Shown here: positions 1 to 9,303 of the stretch, piece by piece
Layout: every line of letters starts with the position of its first letter
How positions within the stretch are numbered: position 1 is the stretch's first letter
Assembly (NCBI GenBank): GCA_011526375.1
Contig: WTIT01000110.1
Coordinates: forward strand, 1 to 36,041
Source of the DNA: Methanobacteriota archaeon
Lineage (GTDB): Archaea; Thermoplasmatota; Poseidoniia; Poseidoniales; Poseidoniaceae
Direction of reading: 5' to 3'
Length of the DNA stretch: 36,041 nt
Notes under the pieces: model-generated
Seen by the model: the letters and a program-made list of their open reading frames with translations, nothing else
Told to the model about the DNA's origin: nothing
Databases searched by the model: none
Position numbers and translations under genes: made by a program

Positions 1-46
1 TCGTAACAAGGTATCTGTAGGGGAACCTGCAGATGGATCACCTCCT
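1..46 (+). rRNA. 3' end of 16S (SSU) rRNA, partial
   Basis: gtaacaaggta...GTAGGGGAACCTGC...GGATCACCTCCT: archaeal helix 45 and anti-Shine-Dalgarno tail. The helix arms ATCTG/CAGAT are complementary. Confidence 0.97.
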
Positions 47-55
47 AAGAAAACC

Positions 56-98
56 GGAGGCTGGAGTCCATTTGGGCTCCAGTCTCCACTTTTTTTAT
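56..98 (+). terminator. Stem-loop plus T-tract directly after 16S rRNA
   Basis: GGAGGCTGGAGTCC (56-69) / ATTT loop / GGGCTCCAGTCTCC (74-87) gives a 14-bp stem with G.U wobbles, followed by actttttttattt. Confidence 0.75.
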
Positions 99-129
99 TT
101 CTACTATACTTTACTTTTTACACTTAGTA

Positions 130-1125
130 TTAAACTAAGTCTACTTCGATCAGCTTAGATAATTTCTCACTGATTGAATTTCTAAATGTCAATAAACACA
201 GTTTAGGGGCGTCTAGATTTACTGTAATACTAGCTCCACGATTAAAATGTACTTCATCCCAACCGTCAGGAACAACATAACCCCTGTGCATGTCTGAGGT
301 AATTACCGTGTTTTCACTTGTCCAATCAAACCAAGACCATTGGTCTTCAATTCGCTGTTGGTGTGGGATTTCTCTAGCAACTACAAAGTAATGATTTGAT
401 ATCTCTGTTTCATTCACTCGAGTTCGCAATTCATTCATGGTATCTTTTTCTAGAATGTGATTTAGCCAGGCGCCCTGACCTAGCCAAGTTGAGAAAACAA
501 TGCCGCTGCTTTGTTGCTTGCATTTTTTGCCGCCCCTTCTTAGATGATATTTACTTGGTGCATATTGATGAGTATTTGCGATTAATAGGTCATTCATCGC
601 AGGATCCGTGGTAAATCTATTGCCTGAGGTTGTGTCAATTATCGCTTGTAGTCTTGGCACCTGGTTAATAATCGCCTCACCCTTTAGAGCGGTTACGATA
701 TCATCTGCAAAGGTATGAACGTTTGAATCCATGTAGAACCCAAAACTTCCTGCAGGGTCATCATCAATTGGATGAGAATTGACTCCAATCACCGGTGTAT
801 CAGCGTCTATGTTATGGGAAATACTAGTCAGAGTACCGTCTCCACCTAGAACGACAACTAAATCTCGTCCAATAAAATCGGCTCTTCGGACTTTTTCCCT
901 GGCGGTTAAGTCAAATTTGACATCAAAGCGGTCCTTTACGTCTTGCAATATTTCTGTAATCTTACGGAGACTATCATCATGAACCTGCTCAAAGTTTTTT
1001 TTGTAAACTACGAGTAAATTGGTCAACAGGCCCGCCTCATGTGTTGCAAGAGTTCTTCCTTCTTCAAGACCACTATATCTATTCGGTAGATACGAGACTT
1101 GAATAGGTTGGTGGTCTACCGACAT
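130..1125 (-). CDS. NAD kinase-like protein (ATP-NAD kinase family)
   Basis: VVVLGGDGTLTSISHNI...VIGVNSHP motif. ORF open to 1143; a start at 1125 (MSVDHQPIQV) is plausible. Confidence 0.75.
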   Translation of the reverse strand: MSVDHQPIQVSYLPNRYSGLEEGRTLATHEAGLLTNLLVVYKKNFEQVHDDSLRKITEILQDVKDRFDVKFDLTAREKVRRADFIGRDLVVVLGGDGTLTSISHNIDADTPVIGVNSHPIDDDPAGSFGFYMDSNVHTFADDIVTALKGEAIINQVPRLQAIIDTTSGNRFTTDPAMNDLLIANTHQYAPSKYHLRRGGKKCKQQSSGIVFSTWLGQGAWLNHILEKDTMNELRTRVNETEISNHYFVVAREIPHQQRIEDQWSWFDWTSENTVITSDMHRGYVVPDGWDEVHFNRGASITVNLDAPKLCLLTFRNSISEKLSKLIEVDLV

Positions 1126-1127
1126 CC

Positions 1128-1697
1128 ATGCAACCAAACCCATGGGATGATTTGACGACAGAGAGTGGTCAGCAGCAGATATTGATTGATGGACAACCAG
1201 CCCAAATTTCGACAGGTTTCGGTAATCAAGTTATTATGTTGCAACCGCCCTCATCTGCTGCCAAAATTATTGGTATTTTGCTAATCATATATGGTGCGTT
1301 TAATGCAGTTGCTCTACTAATTTCTATTGTCGGTTTCACCAACGAGGATCTCAGAACAGAACAGGGTATCGACACTCTTGATATCATTTTGAACCTAATT
1401 TCTGGCGTAGTTGCTATCGGAACTGCGATACTGGGAGGTATTTGGATGACGAATTATCAGCGTAAGGGAGTACATTTGGTTTTACTTGGTATCTTGATTG
1501 GATTTTTGTTCTCAATTGTTCTTAGTTTGACAGGTTCCACTGACGCAGCAGCCGAGGATGCTGGTTTGAATGAAGGTGCAGTTTCTGCATTAGTTGTCGG
1601 AGTAAGCGCCGTTTGTAATGCTGTATGCGCATTAATTGTTGCAATTCCACTGATGGTTTCGAATAACGGTTTAGATGATTCAAAGTTATTTGGTTGA
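1128..1697 (+). CDS. Hypothetical membrane protein, about 4 TM
   Basis: ORF with four hydrophobic segments (AKIIGILLIIYGAFNAVALLISIVGF and others). Confidence 0.65.
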   Translation: MQPNPWDDLTTESGQQQILIDGQPAQISTGFGNQVIMLQPPSSAAKIIGILLIIYGAFNAVALLISIVGFTNEDLRTEQGIDTLDIILNLISGVVAIGTAILGGIWMTNYQRKGVHLVLLGILIGFLFSIVLSLTGSTDAAAEDAGLNEGAVSALVVGVSAVCNAVCALIVAIPLMVSNNGLDDSKLFG

Positions 1698-1733
1698 TTA
1701 ACAACATTAATCTCTTTGGCTATCTAGGAATGC

Positions 1734-3095
1734 TTGATGATAGAGACTCTCAATCTACAAGCGGGCTCGTTCAAGTTAGTTTTGCCATACAAATGGCAAG
1801 GCTGGTTAGGTTATGTTTTGTTTAGTTGCTTGGTAATTTTTGGAATAGTGACTGCGGTTTCTGATACGAGTGAAACCCCTGAACAATTACCAATGGGCTT
1901 GCTCATGATTAGTATTGGTTTCTTTGGCCTTGCAGCTGTGACTCCAGGTTCGCATGAAAAAGAGTTACATGAGATTAGAAAGCAGGCGATCGATCCTGCA
2001 GAACTTGAACAAAGAGCCAAGGAGAGCGGTCTTACAGTTGATAACTGGTTTTTGAGACAAACTAGTTATGTTCCAACCAATGACCCAAATGATTGGATTC
2101 TCCCTGCACCAGGGCCAGCCTCTTGGAATAAAGAGGATAGATATGCTCCAGACGGCGATGGGACGCCACTACCAGAGCATCCTGTTAGAGTTGGCACTCC
2201 GGTTCCAGCAAGTATGAGTTTGTATGGAATTTTTGGATTGTTTGCAACAATTTCATTGATATTACTTGCTGGTTCAATTATATCCTCTTTAGAAGTAACT
2301 CAAGAGAAATACATTGGTATCGGTATTATGGCATTGATTTCGATTATTTGGCTAGTAATGGGATGGCTAAAAGCGAAAATGCTCAATCAAATGATCGATA
2401 CTCCAACATCATTAGTTAGGTCAGCTGCTATAGGTCACAGTGAATTAGTTGGCCAAGTAAGGCCTTCAATAGAGGGTGTTCTAAGAGTAGTCGTTGATGG
2501 AAACCCGAGAATGGTAATGGAAAACATGGTGGCATTTAACTGGACTTATGAACAACATCAAGAAAGAACTGTGAAAACCAAGGAAGGTACAAGAACAGAA
2601 AGAAGATGGGTGACAATACGCTCAGATTCCGGTGGTTGTCCATTTATTCTACATGATGGAACTGGTGGAATAAAGGTACATGGTAATAGTTTCAAACGTA
2701 CTGATTACGGCAACTACATCAAACGTTGGGATGGTGCTTTTGCTGAATCCTTGGGTAAACAATTCATGTCCTCATTAATTGCCGGAGCACTTGGTGGTTG
2801 GCGAGTTATCGATCATCGATGGACGCTATACGGTATAAGGCTAGGTAACCCAGTTTATGTCATGGGAGAAATCAGGTCAAGGACTAATGAAGATATTGAA
2901 GCCGAAGGACTGGATAAAACCATGCAGAACACCTTGATTGAAGTTTGGGGTGATAAAGACGGTGTTGGCCAAAAAGTAACGCTCAACCGCGGTACTGAAT
3001 TGTCAAACATTGGTCGGTCACGCTCAACTATTGAGATGATATCTTTGCCTATGTTATTATTAATCGGTGCAATTTGCATGCTAGCGCTAACATGA
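1734..3095 (+). CDS. Multi-TM membrane protein with MUL1/GIDE-like (E3 ubiquitin ligase N-terminal type) domain, no RING
   Basis: Several TM segments flank VLRVVVDGNPRMVMENMVAFNWTYEQHQER...RRWVTIRSDSGGCPFILHDGTGGIKVHG, which resembles the GIDE fold domain. Confidence 0.6.
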   Translation: MMIETLNLQAGSFKLVLPYKWQGWLGYVLFSCLVIFGIVTAVSDTSETPEQLPMGLLMISIGFFGLAAVTPGSHEKELHEIRKQAIDPAELEQRAKESGLTVDNWFLRQTSYVPTNDPNDWILPAPGPASWNKEDRYAPDGDGTPLPEHPVRVGTPVPASMSLYGIFGLFATISLILLAGSIISSLEVTQEKYIGIGIMALISIIWLVMGWLKAKMLNQMIDTPTSLVRSAAIGHSELVGQVRPSIEGVLRVVVDGNPRMVMENMVAFNWTYEQHQERTVKTKEGTRTERRWVTIRSDSGGCPFILHDGTGGIKVHGNSFKRTDYGNYIKRWDGAFAESLGKQFMSSLIAGALGGWRVIDHRWTLYGIRLGNPVYVMGEIRSRTNEDIEAEGLDKTMQNTLIEVWGDKDGVGQKVTLNRGTELSNIGRSRSTIEMISLPMLLLIGAICMLALT

Positions 3096-3126
3096 AGTTC
3101 AAATCCTTGTTTGAATTCGCCCACCC

Positions 3127-4344
3127 ATGGAAGAAGTAGTGATTGTTGGCGGAGCTCGCACTCCATTTTGTGAATGGCAAGGTGGAAAGCGTGGAGATGG
3201 GGAACCTGGCGGCTTATTGAAAGATTACAGCGCTTTGAAACTTGGAGAAATTGCCATTAAAGGTGCTTTGGAAAAAACCAATACTTCTCCAGAAAACGTC
3301 GATCACGTAGTAATGGGTTATGCATTACAAACCTGTGATCAAGCAATCTTTGGCGCGAGGCATGCTGGATTAGGAGCAGGTATTCCTCAAGAAGTTCCAA
3401 TGTTGACATTATCACGAATATGTGGTAGTGGAGTTCAATCAATTGTTACAGGTGCACAAATGATAATGTTAGGAGAAGCAGAAACGGTGGTTTCTGGCGG
3501 CATGGAAAATATGTCACAAGCCCCTCATGTCTTACGCGGTATGCGTGATGTCTACAAATTAGCAAGGCCACCAAAAGAAGGAACAGTATTGGAAAAAGAC
3601 ATGGAAGATTATCTTTTTACTAACCTTCTTGATGGTATGTGTGGTTCATTTATGGCGCAGACTTCAGATGAAATTTGTAAGCGTAAAGGCGTTACTCGAG
3701 AAGAGACTGACGAGTTTGCAGCACTATCACACTCACGGACTGCTAATTCTATAGATAATGGCATATGGGAGCAAGAAATAGTCAAAGTTGGAGACTTTGG
3801 TCACAAGGACGAAGATCATGTTGTGCGTGGAAGTACTCCAGAATCACTAGCTGAATTGAGGACAGCATTTGGCCCGGAAAGTCTAGTCACTGCCGGCAAT
3901 GCATCAGGAGTAGTTGACGGCGCTGCTGCCGTAGTGATAAAATCCTCAAGCAGAGCTGCAGCAGATGGTGATAAACCATTAGCGAAGATAATCAGCTGGG
4001 GCATAGTTGGTTTGGAGCCAGCGATTATGGCGTATGGGCCTGTTCCTTCATCTAGAAAGGCATTAGAAAAAGCCGGATTAACTGTTGAAGATATAGATCG
4101 ATGGGAAATCAATGAAGCATTCGCTGGTCAAGCAGTTGCTTGTATCAAAGATTTGGGATTAGATATCAATAAGGTAAACGTGAATGGTGGCGCTGTTGGA
4201 ATAGGCCATCCACTAGCAGCAACCGGTACCAGGTTGGTTCTAACTTTGGCTCATGAATTGAAACGCTCGGGTGGAGAATACGGTGTTGCGACTGCCTGTA
4301 TTGGCGGTGGTCAAGGAATTGCTATGGTAATTCAGTCAATTTAG
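3127..4344 (+). CDS. Acetyl-CoA C-acetyltransferase (thiolase)
   Basis: EEVVIVGGARTPFCEWQGG, RICGSGVQSIVTGAQMI, NVNGGAVGIGHPLAATGTR, CIGGGQGIAMVIQ. Confidence 0.95.
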   Translation: MEEVVIVGGARTPFCEWQGGKRGDGEPGGLLKDYSALKLGEIAIKGALEKTNTSPENVDHVVMGYALQTCDQAIFGARHAGLGAGIPQEVPMLTLSRICGSGVQSIVTGAQMIMLGEAETVVSGGMENMSQAPHVLRGMRDVYKLARPPKEGTVLEKDMEDYLFTNLLDGMCGSFMAQTSDEICKRKGVTREETDEFAALSHSRTANSIDNGIWEQEIVKVGDFGHKDEDHVVRGSTPESLAELRTAFGPESLVTAGNASGVVDGAAAVVIKSSSRAAADGDKPLAKIISWGIVGLEPAIMAYGPVPSSRKALEKAGLTVEDIDRWEINEAFAGQAVACIKDLGLDINKVNVNGGAVGIGHPLAATGTRLVLTLAHELKRSGGEYGVATACIGGGQGIAMVIQSI

Positions 4345-5138
4345 ATGGCTAAATCAATGACATAATTAATCCAAGTAATGGATAATACTCCAATAAATAC
4401 CTTCATCAAAATATTCTCATCAAATAGCCTAAAACCCAATATTGCACCAAATTTTGAACCAGAAAAATTAGCGATTATCAATACTATCAATAGTATTGAT
4501 TCATCAATTAGTTGTGAAATTTGATAATTATTAAGCAGCATAAAATGAGCAACAATGGCAAATGGCACAACCACCATCATAATGTTTAGACTCGAACCAA
4601 TTGATTTTCTGGTTTCGAGGTTGCCGAAAAACTTCATTGCTGGTACGTAAATCATCCCTGCACCAATCGCCATTACGCTGGATAGAAATCCACCAAAAGC
4701 GGATAACGATGTCATTTTTCCTATCTGAATTTCACCTTCTAATTTAGAATCAGAGGATTCAGAGTTCAATTTTCTGATCATCTTGAATATCACAAAACCA
4801 ACTACAATAACGCTCAGTACTTTGAAGATTGATTTGAACTCTGTTCCAGTCATCATGACAAAAAACACGCCAATCATTGCACCAGGTATAGCACCCCAAA
4901 GAGCAATACCTGTCAATTCGTCATCGATGTATGATTTTTTTCTGTGCTCGAGCCCACTACCATAACTTGTAATTGCGCTGAGTAATAAGGAGACAATAAT
5001 CAATTTCTGATCTATTTCCCAACCTCCGACATAATGGAATAGAGGCACATATAGAATTCCACCTCCGAGGCCCAATGGGGCAAATAAAAACCCAATTGCT
5101 AAAACTCCAAGAACAATTAAAATCGATTCAAGTAGCAA
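4341..5138 (-). CDS. TSUP (TauE/SafE) family permease
   Basis: About 8 hydrophobic segments; FAPLGLGGGILYVPLF and SVMAIGAGMIYVPAM repeats typical of TSUP. Confidence 0.8.
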   Translation of the reverse strand: MLLESILIVLGVLAIGFLFAPLGLGGGILYVPLFHYVGGWEIDQKLIIVSLLLSAITSYGSGLEHRKKSYIDDELTGIALWGAIPGAMIGVFFVMMTGTEFKSIFKVLSVIVVGFVIFKMIRKLNSESSDSKLEGEIQIGKMTSLSAFGGFLSSVMAIGAGMIYVPAMKFFGNLETRKSIGSSLNIMMVVVPFAIVAHFMLLNNYQISQLIDESILLIVLIIANFSGSKFGAILGFRLFDENILMKVFIGVLSITWINYVIDLAI

Positions 5139-5241
5139 CTTTAAGCCTCAATTAATGAATCCTAATTTGCTATACTATTTATTCTATTACAATCGATTGC
5201 GGATAGAAAAGGCTCTTAAAGCAACAGTTGGTGGTATAGGC

Positions 5242-5814
5242 ATGGAACTGTTAATTATTGGACTATTGGTTGTTGGAGTATTATTCTTATTCTTCATTTT
5301 TTGGTTTTTCTCTGCGTGGAACCGTTTGGTTGGACTGGAAGAAAATGCCATTCAAGCTTGGTCGAACATAGACGTACTACTCAGGCAAAGATATGACATG
5401 TTGCCAAACCTAGAAAATATAGTAAGCAGATATGCAACACATGAGAAAGAGTTGTTCATGGAATTCGCTAAGGCTCGTCAAATGGCTGCTGGGGCTCTGC
5501 AAAATAAAGACGTGAAGGGTGTTGGTGCAGCAGAATCAATGATGGCTGGTATGATGCCAAAAATTAACGCAGTTGCAGAAGCATATCCTGAGTTGAAAGC
5601 CGACAGCAGTTTCTTGAACATTCAAAATGAATTAGTATCTATTGAAAACCAAGTTGCTGACAGAAGAGAAATGTACAACTCCGCAGCGACCAACTTCAAC
5701 AAAGCAATTCAAATGATTCCTACAACCTTTGTTGCTTCGATTAAAGGCTGTCAGCGAAGGGACCTCTTTGAAGTGCAAGGCATAGCAAGAGAAGCACCAA
5801 CATTGTTTGCATGA
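5242..5814 (+). CDS. LemA family protein
   Basis: N-terminal TM then WNRLVGLEENAIQAWSNIDVLLRQRYDMLPNLENIVSRYATHEKELFMEFAKAR. ORF open from 5155. Confidence 0.88.
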   Translation: MELLIIGLLVVGVLFLFFIFWFFSAWNRLVGLEENAIQAWSNIDVLLRQRYDMLPNLENIVSRYATHEKELFMEFAKARQMAAGALQNKDVKGVGAAESMMAGMMPKINAVAEAYPELKADSSFLNIQNELVSIENQVADRREMYNSAATNFNKAIQMIPTTFVASIKGCQRRDLFEVQGIAREAPTLFA

Positions 5815-5829
5815 TAATACCGCATCCAA

Positions 5830-7227
5830 GTGTTTGGCATGTTTTTGATATTCGGCTCTAGTGGGCTTGGTTTGAGACTTGCCAAATGGTGTTCTACGCG
5901 GAAAAATTGCACCTTAATCGGTTTAGCTGATTCATTGCCGATTGGAGAGCAACTTGAAAACTGCGAAATTATCGCCCTACCATCTTCAATGCCGCTAAGC
6001 GAGTTGCCAGTTACCAATAATTCTCCAACAGCAATCCTATACTTAGACGACAAGTCAATCAGTGATGATGAACCACTTGAAGTAATCAAGCGGAAATGGC
6101 CAAAAACACCCATATTGACTACCATCCCCATCGAAGGAGACGGATATGATTTGATTAGTATTGATGACATATCGTTCTCTGCAATGCAAGATAGAATTCG
6201 TGGTTGGGAGAGAAAAGAAGGTGCATTAACGCTAGACGGTTACTTACGCTCAATGGCAAAAAATAGTAGGGTGACAATTTTTTGTCATGATAATCCCGAC
6301 CCAGATGCACTTGCCTCCGCGCTTGCAATGAATGAATTGTTCTCATCACATGGACATGCCTCACAAATTGTTCATGGTGGCATGATTGAACATCATCAAA
6401 ATCAAGCAATGGTAAAGGAATTAGAAATTCCAGTAAGAAGGTTAATTCTAGATTGGGAAATCACTGATTTAATCAAAGATTCAGATATAATAGTCGCAGT
6501 TGATTTTCACCGTCCAGGTGCCAACAATATCATGCCAAAAGATTGTATTCCTCACATGATTATCGATCATCATGCTGTTGATGAAGCCGTCACAGCAGAT
6601 CTAGCGATGGTTAGTTCCGAGTACTCTTCTACCTCTTCGATGGTGGCATCACTGCTAATGAGCAGTGATTTTGGCATGAGTTCACGGGTTGCCACGGCAC
6701 TTGCATTTGGCATCAAAACCGATACTCTTGGTTTTACTAGAAATTTCAATGCAGTAGATGTGCGTGCTTTACTTTGGATTAATGCCTGGGTCGATAAAGA
6801 GAAACTTCGGGCCATTGAAACACCTCCAAGGTCTATCGCAGCTCTTGATTCATTTTCAACTGCCTTGAATAATAAAGTGCATGTGGATAACTTGATGCTT
6901 GCACCAGTGTATAATTTAGTCAACCGGGATTCACTTGCTCAGATAGCAGATTTCCTGTTACCAACTGAAGGAGTAGATACTGTTGTGGCATTTGGAATTA
7001 GACGTAATAAAGTAATTCTTTCTGCTCGTTCTAATAACGCCAATATCCATGTTGGTAAGTTGTTATCTAGTCACTTTCCAGACGGTCTTGCTGGCGGCCA
7101 TAAGTCACTTGGTGGTGGCCAAATTCCATTCGAGATCATTAATCAACAAAATAGTGAAGATGAGGAGCAGAATGAAGAGATAGTAATGGAAAAAACCCTT
7201 ACAATCTTGCAAGATATTTTTTCGTAA
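5830..7227 (+). CDS. DHH-family phosphoesterase with RCK-N/TrkA-N-like N-terminal domain
   Basis: FLIFGSSGLGLRLAKWC N-term; FCHDNPDPDALASALAMNEL, VAVDFHRPGANN, IIDHHAVDE; C-terminal GLAGGHKSLGGGQIPF. Confidence 0.88.
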   Translation: MFGMFLIFGSSGLGLRLAKWCSTRKNCTLIGLADSLPIGEQLENCEIIALPSSMPLSELPVTNNSPTAILYLDDKSISDDEPLEVIKRKWPKTPILTTIPIEGDGYDLISIDDISFSAMQDRIRGWERKEGALTLDGYLRSMAKNSRVTIFCHDNPDPDALASALAMNELFSSHGHASQIVHGGMIEHHQNQAMVKELEIPVRRLILDWEITDLIKDSDIIVAVDFHRPGANNIMPKDCIPHMIIDHHAVDEAVTADLAMVSSEYSSTSSMVASLLMSSDFGMSSRVATALAFGIKTDTLGFTRNFNAVDVRALLWINAWVDKEKLRAIETPPRSIAALDSFSTALNNKVHVDNLMLAPVYNLVNRDSLAQIADFLLPTEGVDTVVAFGIRRNKVILSARSNNANIHVGKLLSSHFPDGLAGGHKSLGGGQIPFEIINQQNSEDEEQNEEIVMEKTLTILQDIFS

Positions 7228-7228
7228 A

Positions 7229-7236
7229 GAGGTGAT
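7229..7236 (+). promoter_or_regulatory. Shine-Dalgarno GAGGTGAT for the TraB-family gene
   Basis: 8-nt perfect complement of the 16S tail ATCACCTC seen at 38-45. Confidence 0.75.
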
Positions 7237-7239
7237 ATA

Positions 7240-8391
7240 ATCTCAAATTCATCATTAGTTGAAGTAAATAGTAATCTACGGTTATTAGGTACTGCCCACA
7301 TTTCTTCAAAAAGCGTTGAAGCAGTAAAGCAGCAAATTGAGGATTTTAAGCCAGATGTAGTAGCCGTAGAATTGTGTAAATCTAGATATGATTCATTGGT
7401 AAGTGGGCGTAGATTAGACAAAGAAGGTTTGCTCAAAGTAATCAAAGAAGGCAAGGCTCCTTTGGTTTTACTTCAATCATTACTGGCGGCAGAGCAGAGA
7501 AAACTTGGCTTGGATGAAGGCCAACAACCAGGTGCAGAATTACTTGAAGCAGTCAACATTTCAGAAGATTTGGGATTGCAAGTCGAGTTAATCGATAGAG
7601 ACATTCAAGTTACACTTCGCAGAGCATGGCGTAAAATGAAGTTCCGTGAAAAATTTAAGATAATTTTTTCAATGCTTGGGGAAGATGATGATGAGGTCGA
7701 TGTGGACCTTGATGAAATTTTAGAAAGCCGTGATATACTTACAGATTTGATGAATGAATTAAAGGAATTTTCACCGGGCGCAGGTGAAGTGTTAATCGAT
7801 GAGAGGGACGAGTTTCTTGCTCAAAATATTTTGAATATTGATTCAAATAAGCGGATTTTAGCAGTTGTCGGTGCCGGCCACCTGAGTGGTATCGAGCGAT
7901 ATCTTAGCTCAAATCAGCCACAAAATAGAATCGAAGAATTGTCAGTAGTCCCTAAACGTTCCATCGTATCCAAAGGTATTCCTTGGTTAATTCCCTTGTT
8001 TGTGTTTGGATTATTCGGCTTCTTCCTTTACCAAGGAAGTAGTGTTGATATCGTAGAATTATTTACCGTTTGGACGCTTGCAAATGCAGTTTTAGCAGCG
8101 ATTGGCTGCATAATTGCCAGAGGGCATATTTTTGCAGTTTTAACCGCAGCACTGGCGTCCCCGATTACTTCACTAAACCCAACACTTGCGGCTGGGTGGT
8201 TTGCCGGTTATGTACAACTTAAGGTTGCAGAACCAACGGCAGAAGATTTGCAACAATTTCTCAAATTGGAATCATTTGGTAGTTTTTGGTCAAATAAAGC
8301 TGGTCGAGTGTTGCTAGTTACTGCACTCACTAACCTTGGAAGCATGCTAGGTGCTTGGGTTGCTGCGGCAGGTCTTATTGGCGGAATCTAG
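7240..8391 (+). CDS. TraB/PrgY-like family membrane protein; probable non-canonical AUC (or AUA) start
   Basis: LRLLGTAHISSKSVEAVKQQIEDFKPDVVAVELC is encoded upstream of the first ATG/GTG/TTG (TTG 7372). C-terminal hydrophobic segments. SD GAGGTGAT at 7229-7236. Confidence 0.82.
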   Translation: MSNSSLVEVNSNLRLLGTAHISSKSVEAVKQQIEDFKPDVVAVELCKSRYDSLVSGRRLDKEGLLKVIKEGKAPLVLLQSLLAAEQRKLGLDEGQQPGAELLEAVNISEDLGLQVELIDRDIQVTLRRAWRKMKFREKFKIIFSMLGEDDDEVDVDLDEILESRDILTDLMNELKEFSPGAGEVLIDERDEFLAQNILNIDSNKRILAVVGAGHLSGIERYLSSNQPQNRIEELSVVPKRSIVSKGIPWLIPLFVFGLFGFFLYQGSSVDIVELFTVWTLANAVLAAIGCIIARGHIFAVLTAALASPITSLNPTLAAGWFAGYVQLKVAEPTAEDLQQFLKLESFGSFWSNKAGRVLLVTALTNLGSMLGAWVAAAGLIGGI

Positions 8392-9251
8392 TTGCTCAAG
8401 GCAAAATAAACATTGAATAAATCGTTGTGTTCATCTATATCATGAACTCTTAGCATGTCAACACCTGACTGGGCGGCAAAAAGTGACGTGGCCAGGGTCC
8501 CTGCTAAACGGTCTGAGGCGCTATCTTTTCCAGTCAAATGTCCAATGACTGACTTTCGTGAAATCCCCCATAGTATTCCGTAACCAGATTCTTCAAACCG
8601 CTTTACAGATTTCATCAGTGACAGGTTATGCTGTTGGCTTTTTCCGAAACCTACTCCCGGATCGATTAGGATTAACTCTTTTGGAAATCCTCTGTCAACC
8701 AATTTTTTGGCTTGTTGCTCTAAGTAAGATGCTACTTCTTCGACTACATCCTCATAAATCGGATTATCTTGCATACTTCCTGGTTCACCATTCATATGCA
8801 TAATACATACTGCACATTGAGATTCGATTACTAAATCAACCATTTCTTGACTCCTCAATCCTGACACGTCATTAATCATGTCCGCACCACTTTCTAACGC
8901 TAATCTTGCGACTTGGTGGTTTCGAGTGTCAATTGAAATCAATATGTTGTCATTTTCCTTTCTTAACTGTTTAATCACAGGAATTACCCTTTGTATCTCT
9001 TCATCTATAGAAACACTTGAAGCGCCAGGGCGGGTTGATTCGCCTCCAATATCAATCCAATCTGCTCCGTTAGCGATCATTTCTATGGCCCTCTTTAATG
9101 CATCTTCTACTGAAAATCTAGAATTAGAGTAAAATGAATCTGGAGTAATATTCAGTATTCCCATAAGCAATGGTCTACCATTATTCTTTTTCCGAATTCT
9201 TGGAAATTGTGCCTCTCGGCTTTTTTGATGGGGTGCCAAGTTATCACTCAT
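8388..9251 (-). CDS. folP: Dihydropteroate synthase
   Basis: LMGILNITPDSFYSNSRF, WIDIGGESTRPGA, ISIDTRNHQVARLALESGADMINDVSGL, DPGVGFGKSQQHNL, WGISRKSVIG. Confidence 0.96.
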   Translation of the reverse strand: MSDNLAPHQKSREAQFPRIRKKNNGRPLLMGILNITPDSFYSNSRFSVEDALKRAIEMIANGADWIDIGGESTRPGASSVSIDEEIQRVIPVIKQLRKENDNILISIDTRNHQVARLALESGADMINDVSGLRSQEMVDLVIESQCAVCIMHMNGEPGSMQDNPIYEDVVEEVASYLEQQAKKLVDRGFPKELILIDPGVGFGKSQQHNLSLMKSVKRFEESGYGILWGISRKSVIGHLTGKDSASDRLAGTLATSLFAAQSGVDMLRVHDIDEHNDLFNVYFALSN

Positions 9252-9303
9252 TGACTCGCCCAGTTCGATAGATTTGATAAGTTGTGACCTTCAAGGGCGG
9301 TTA

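Noticed and set aside
396-982. Plus-strand ORFs 396-614 and 779-982
   Set aside because: Antisense to the NAD kinase-like gene, with no domain signature.
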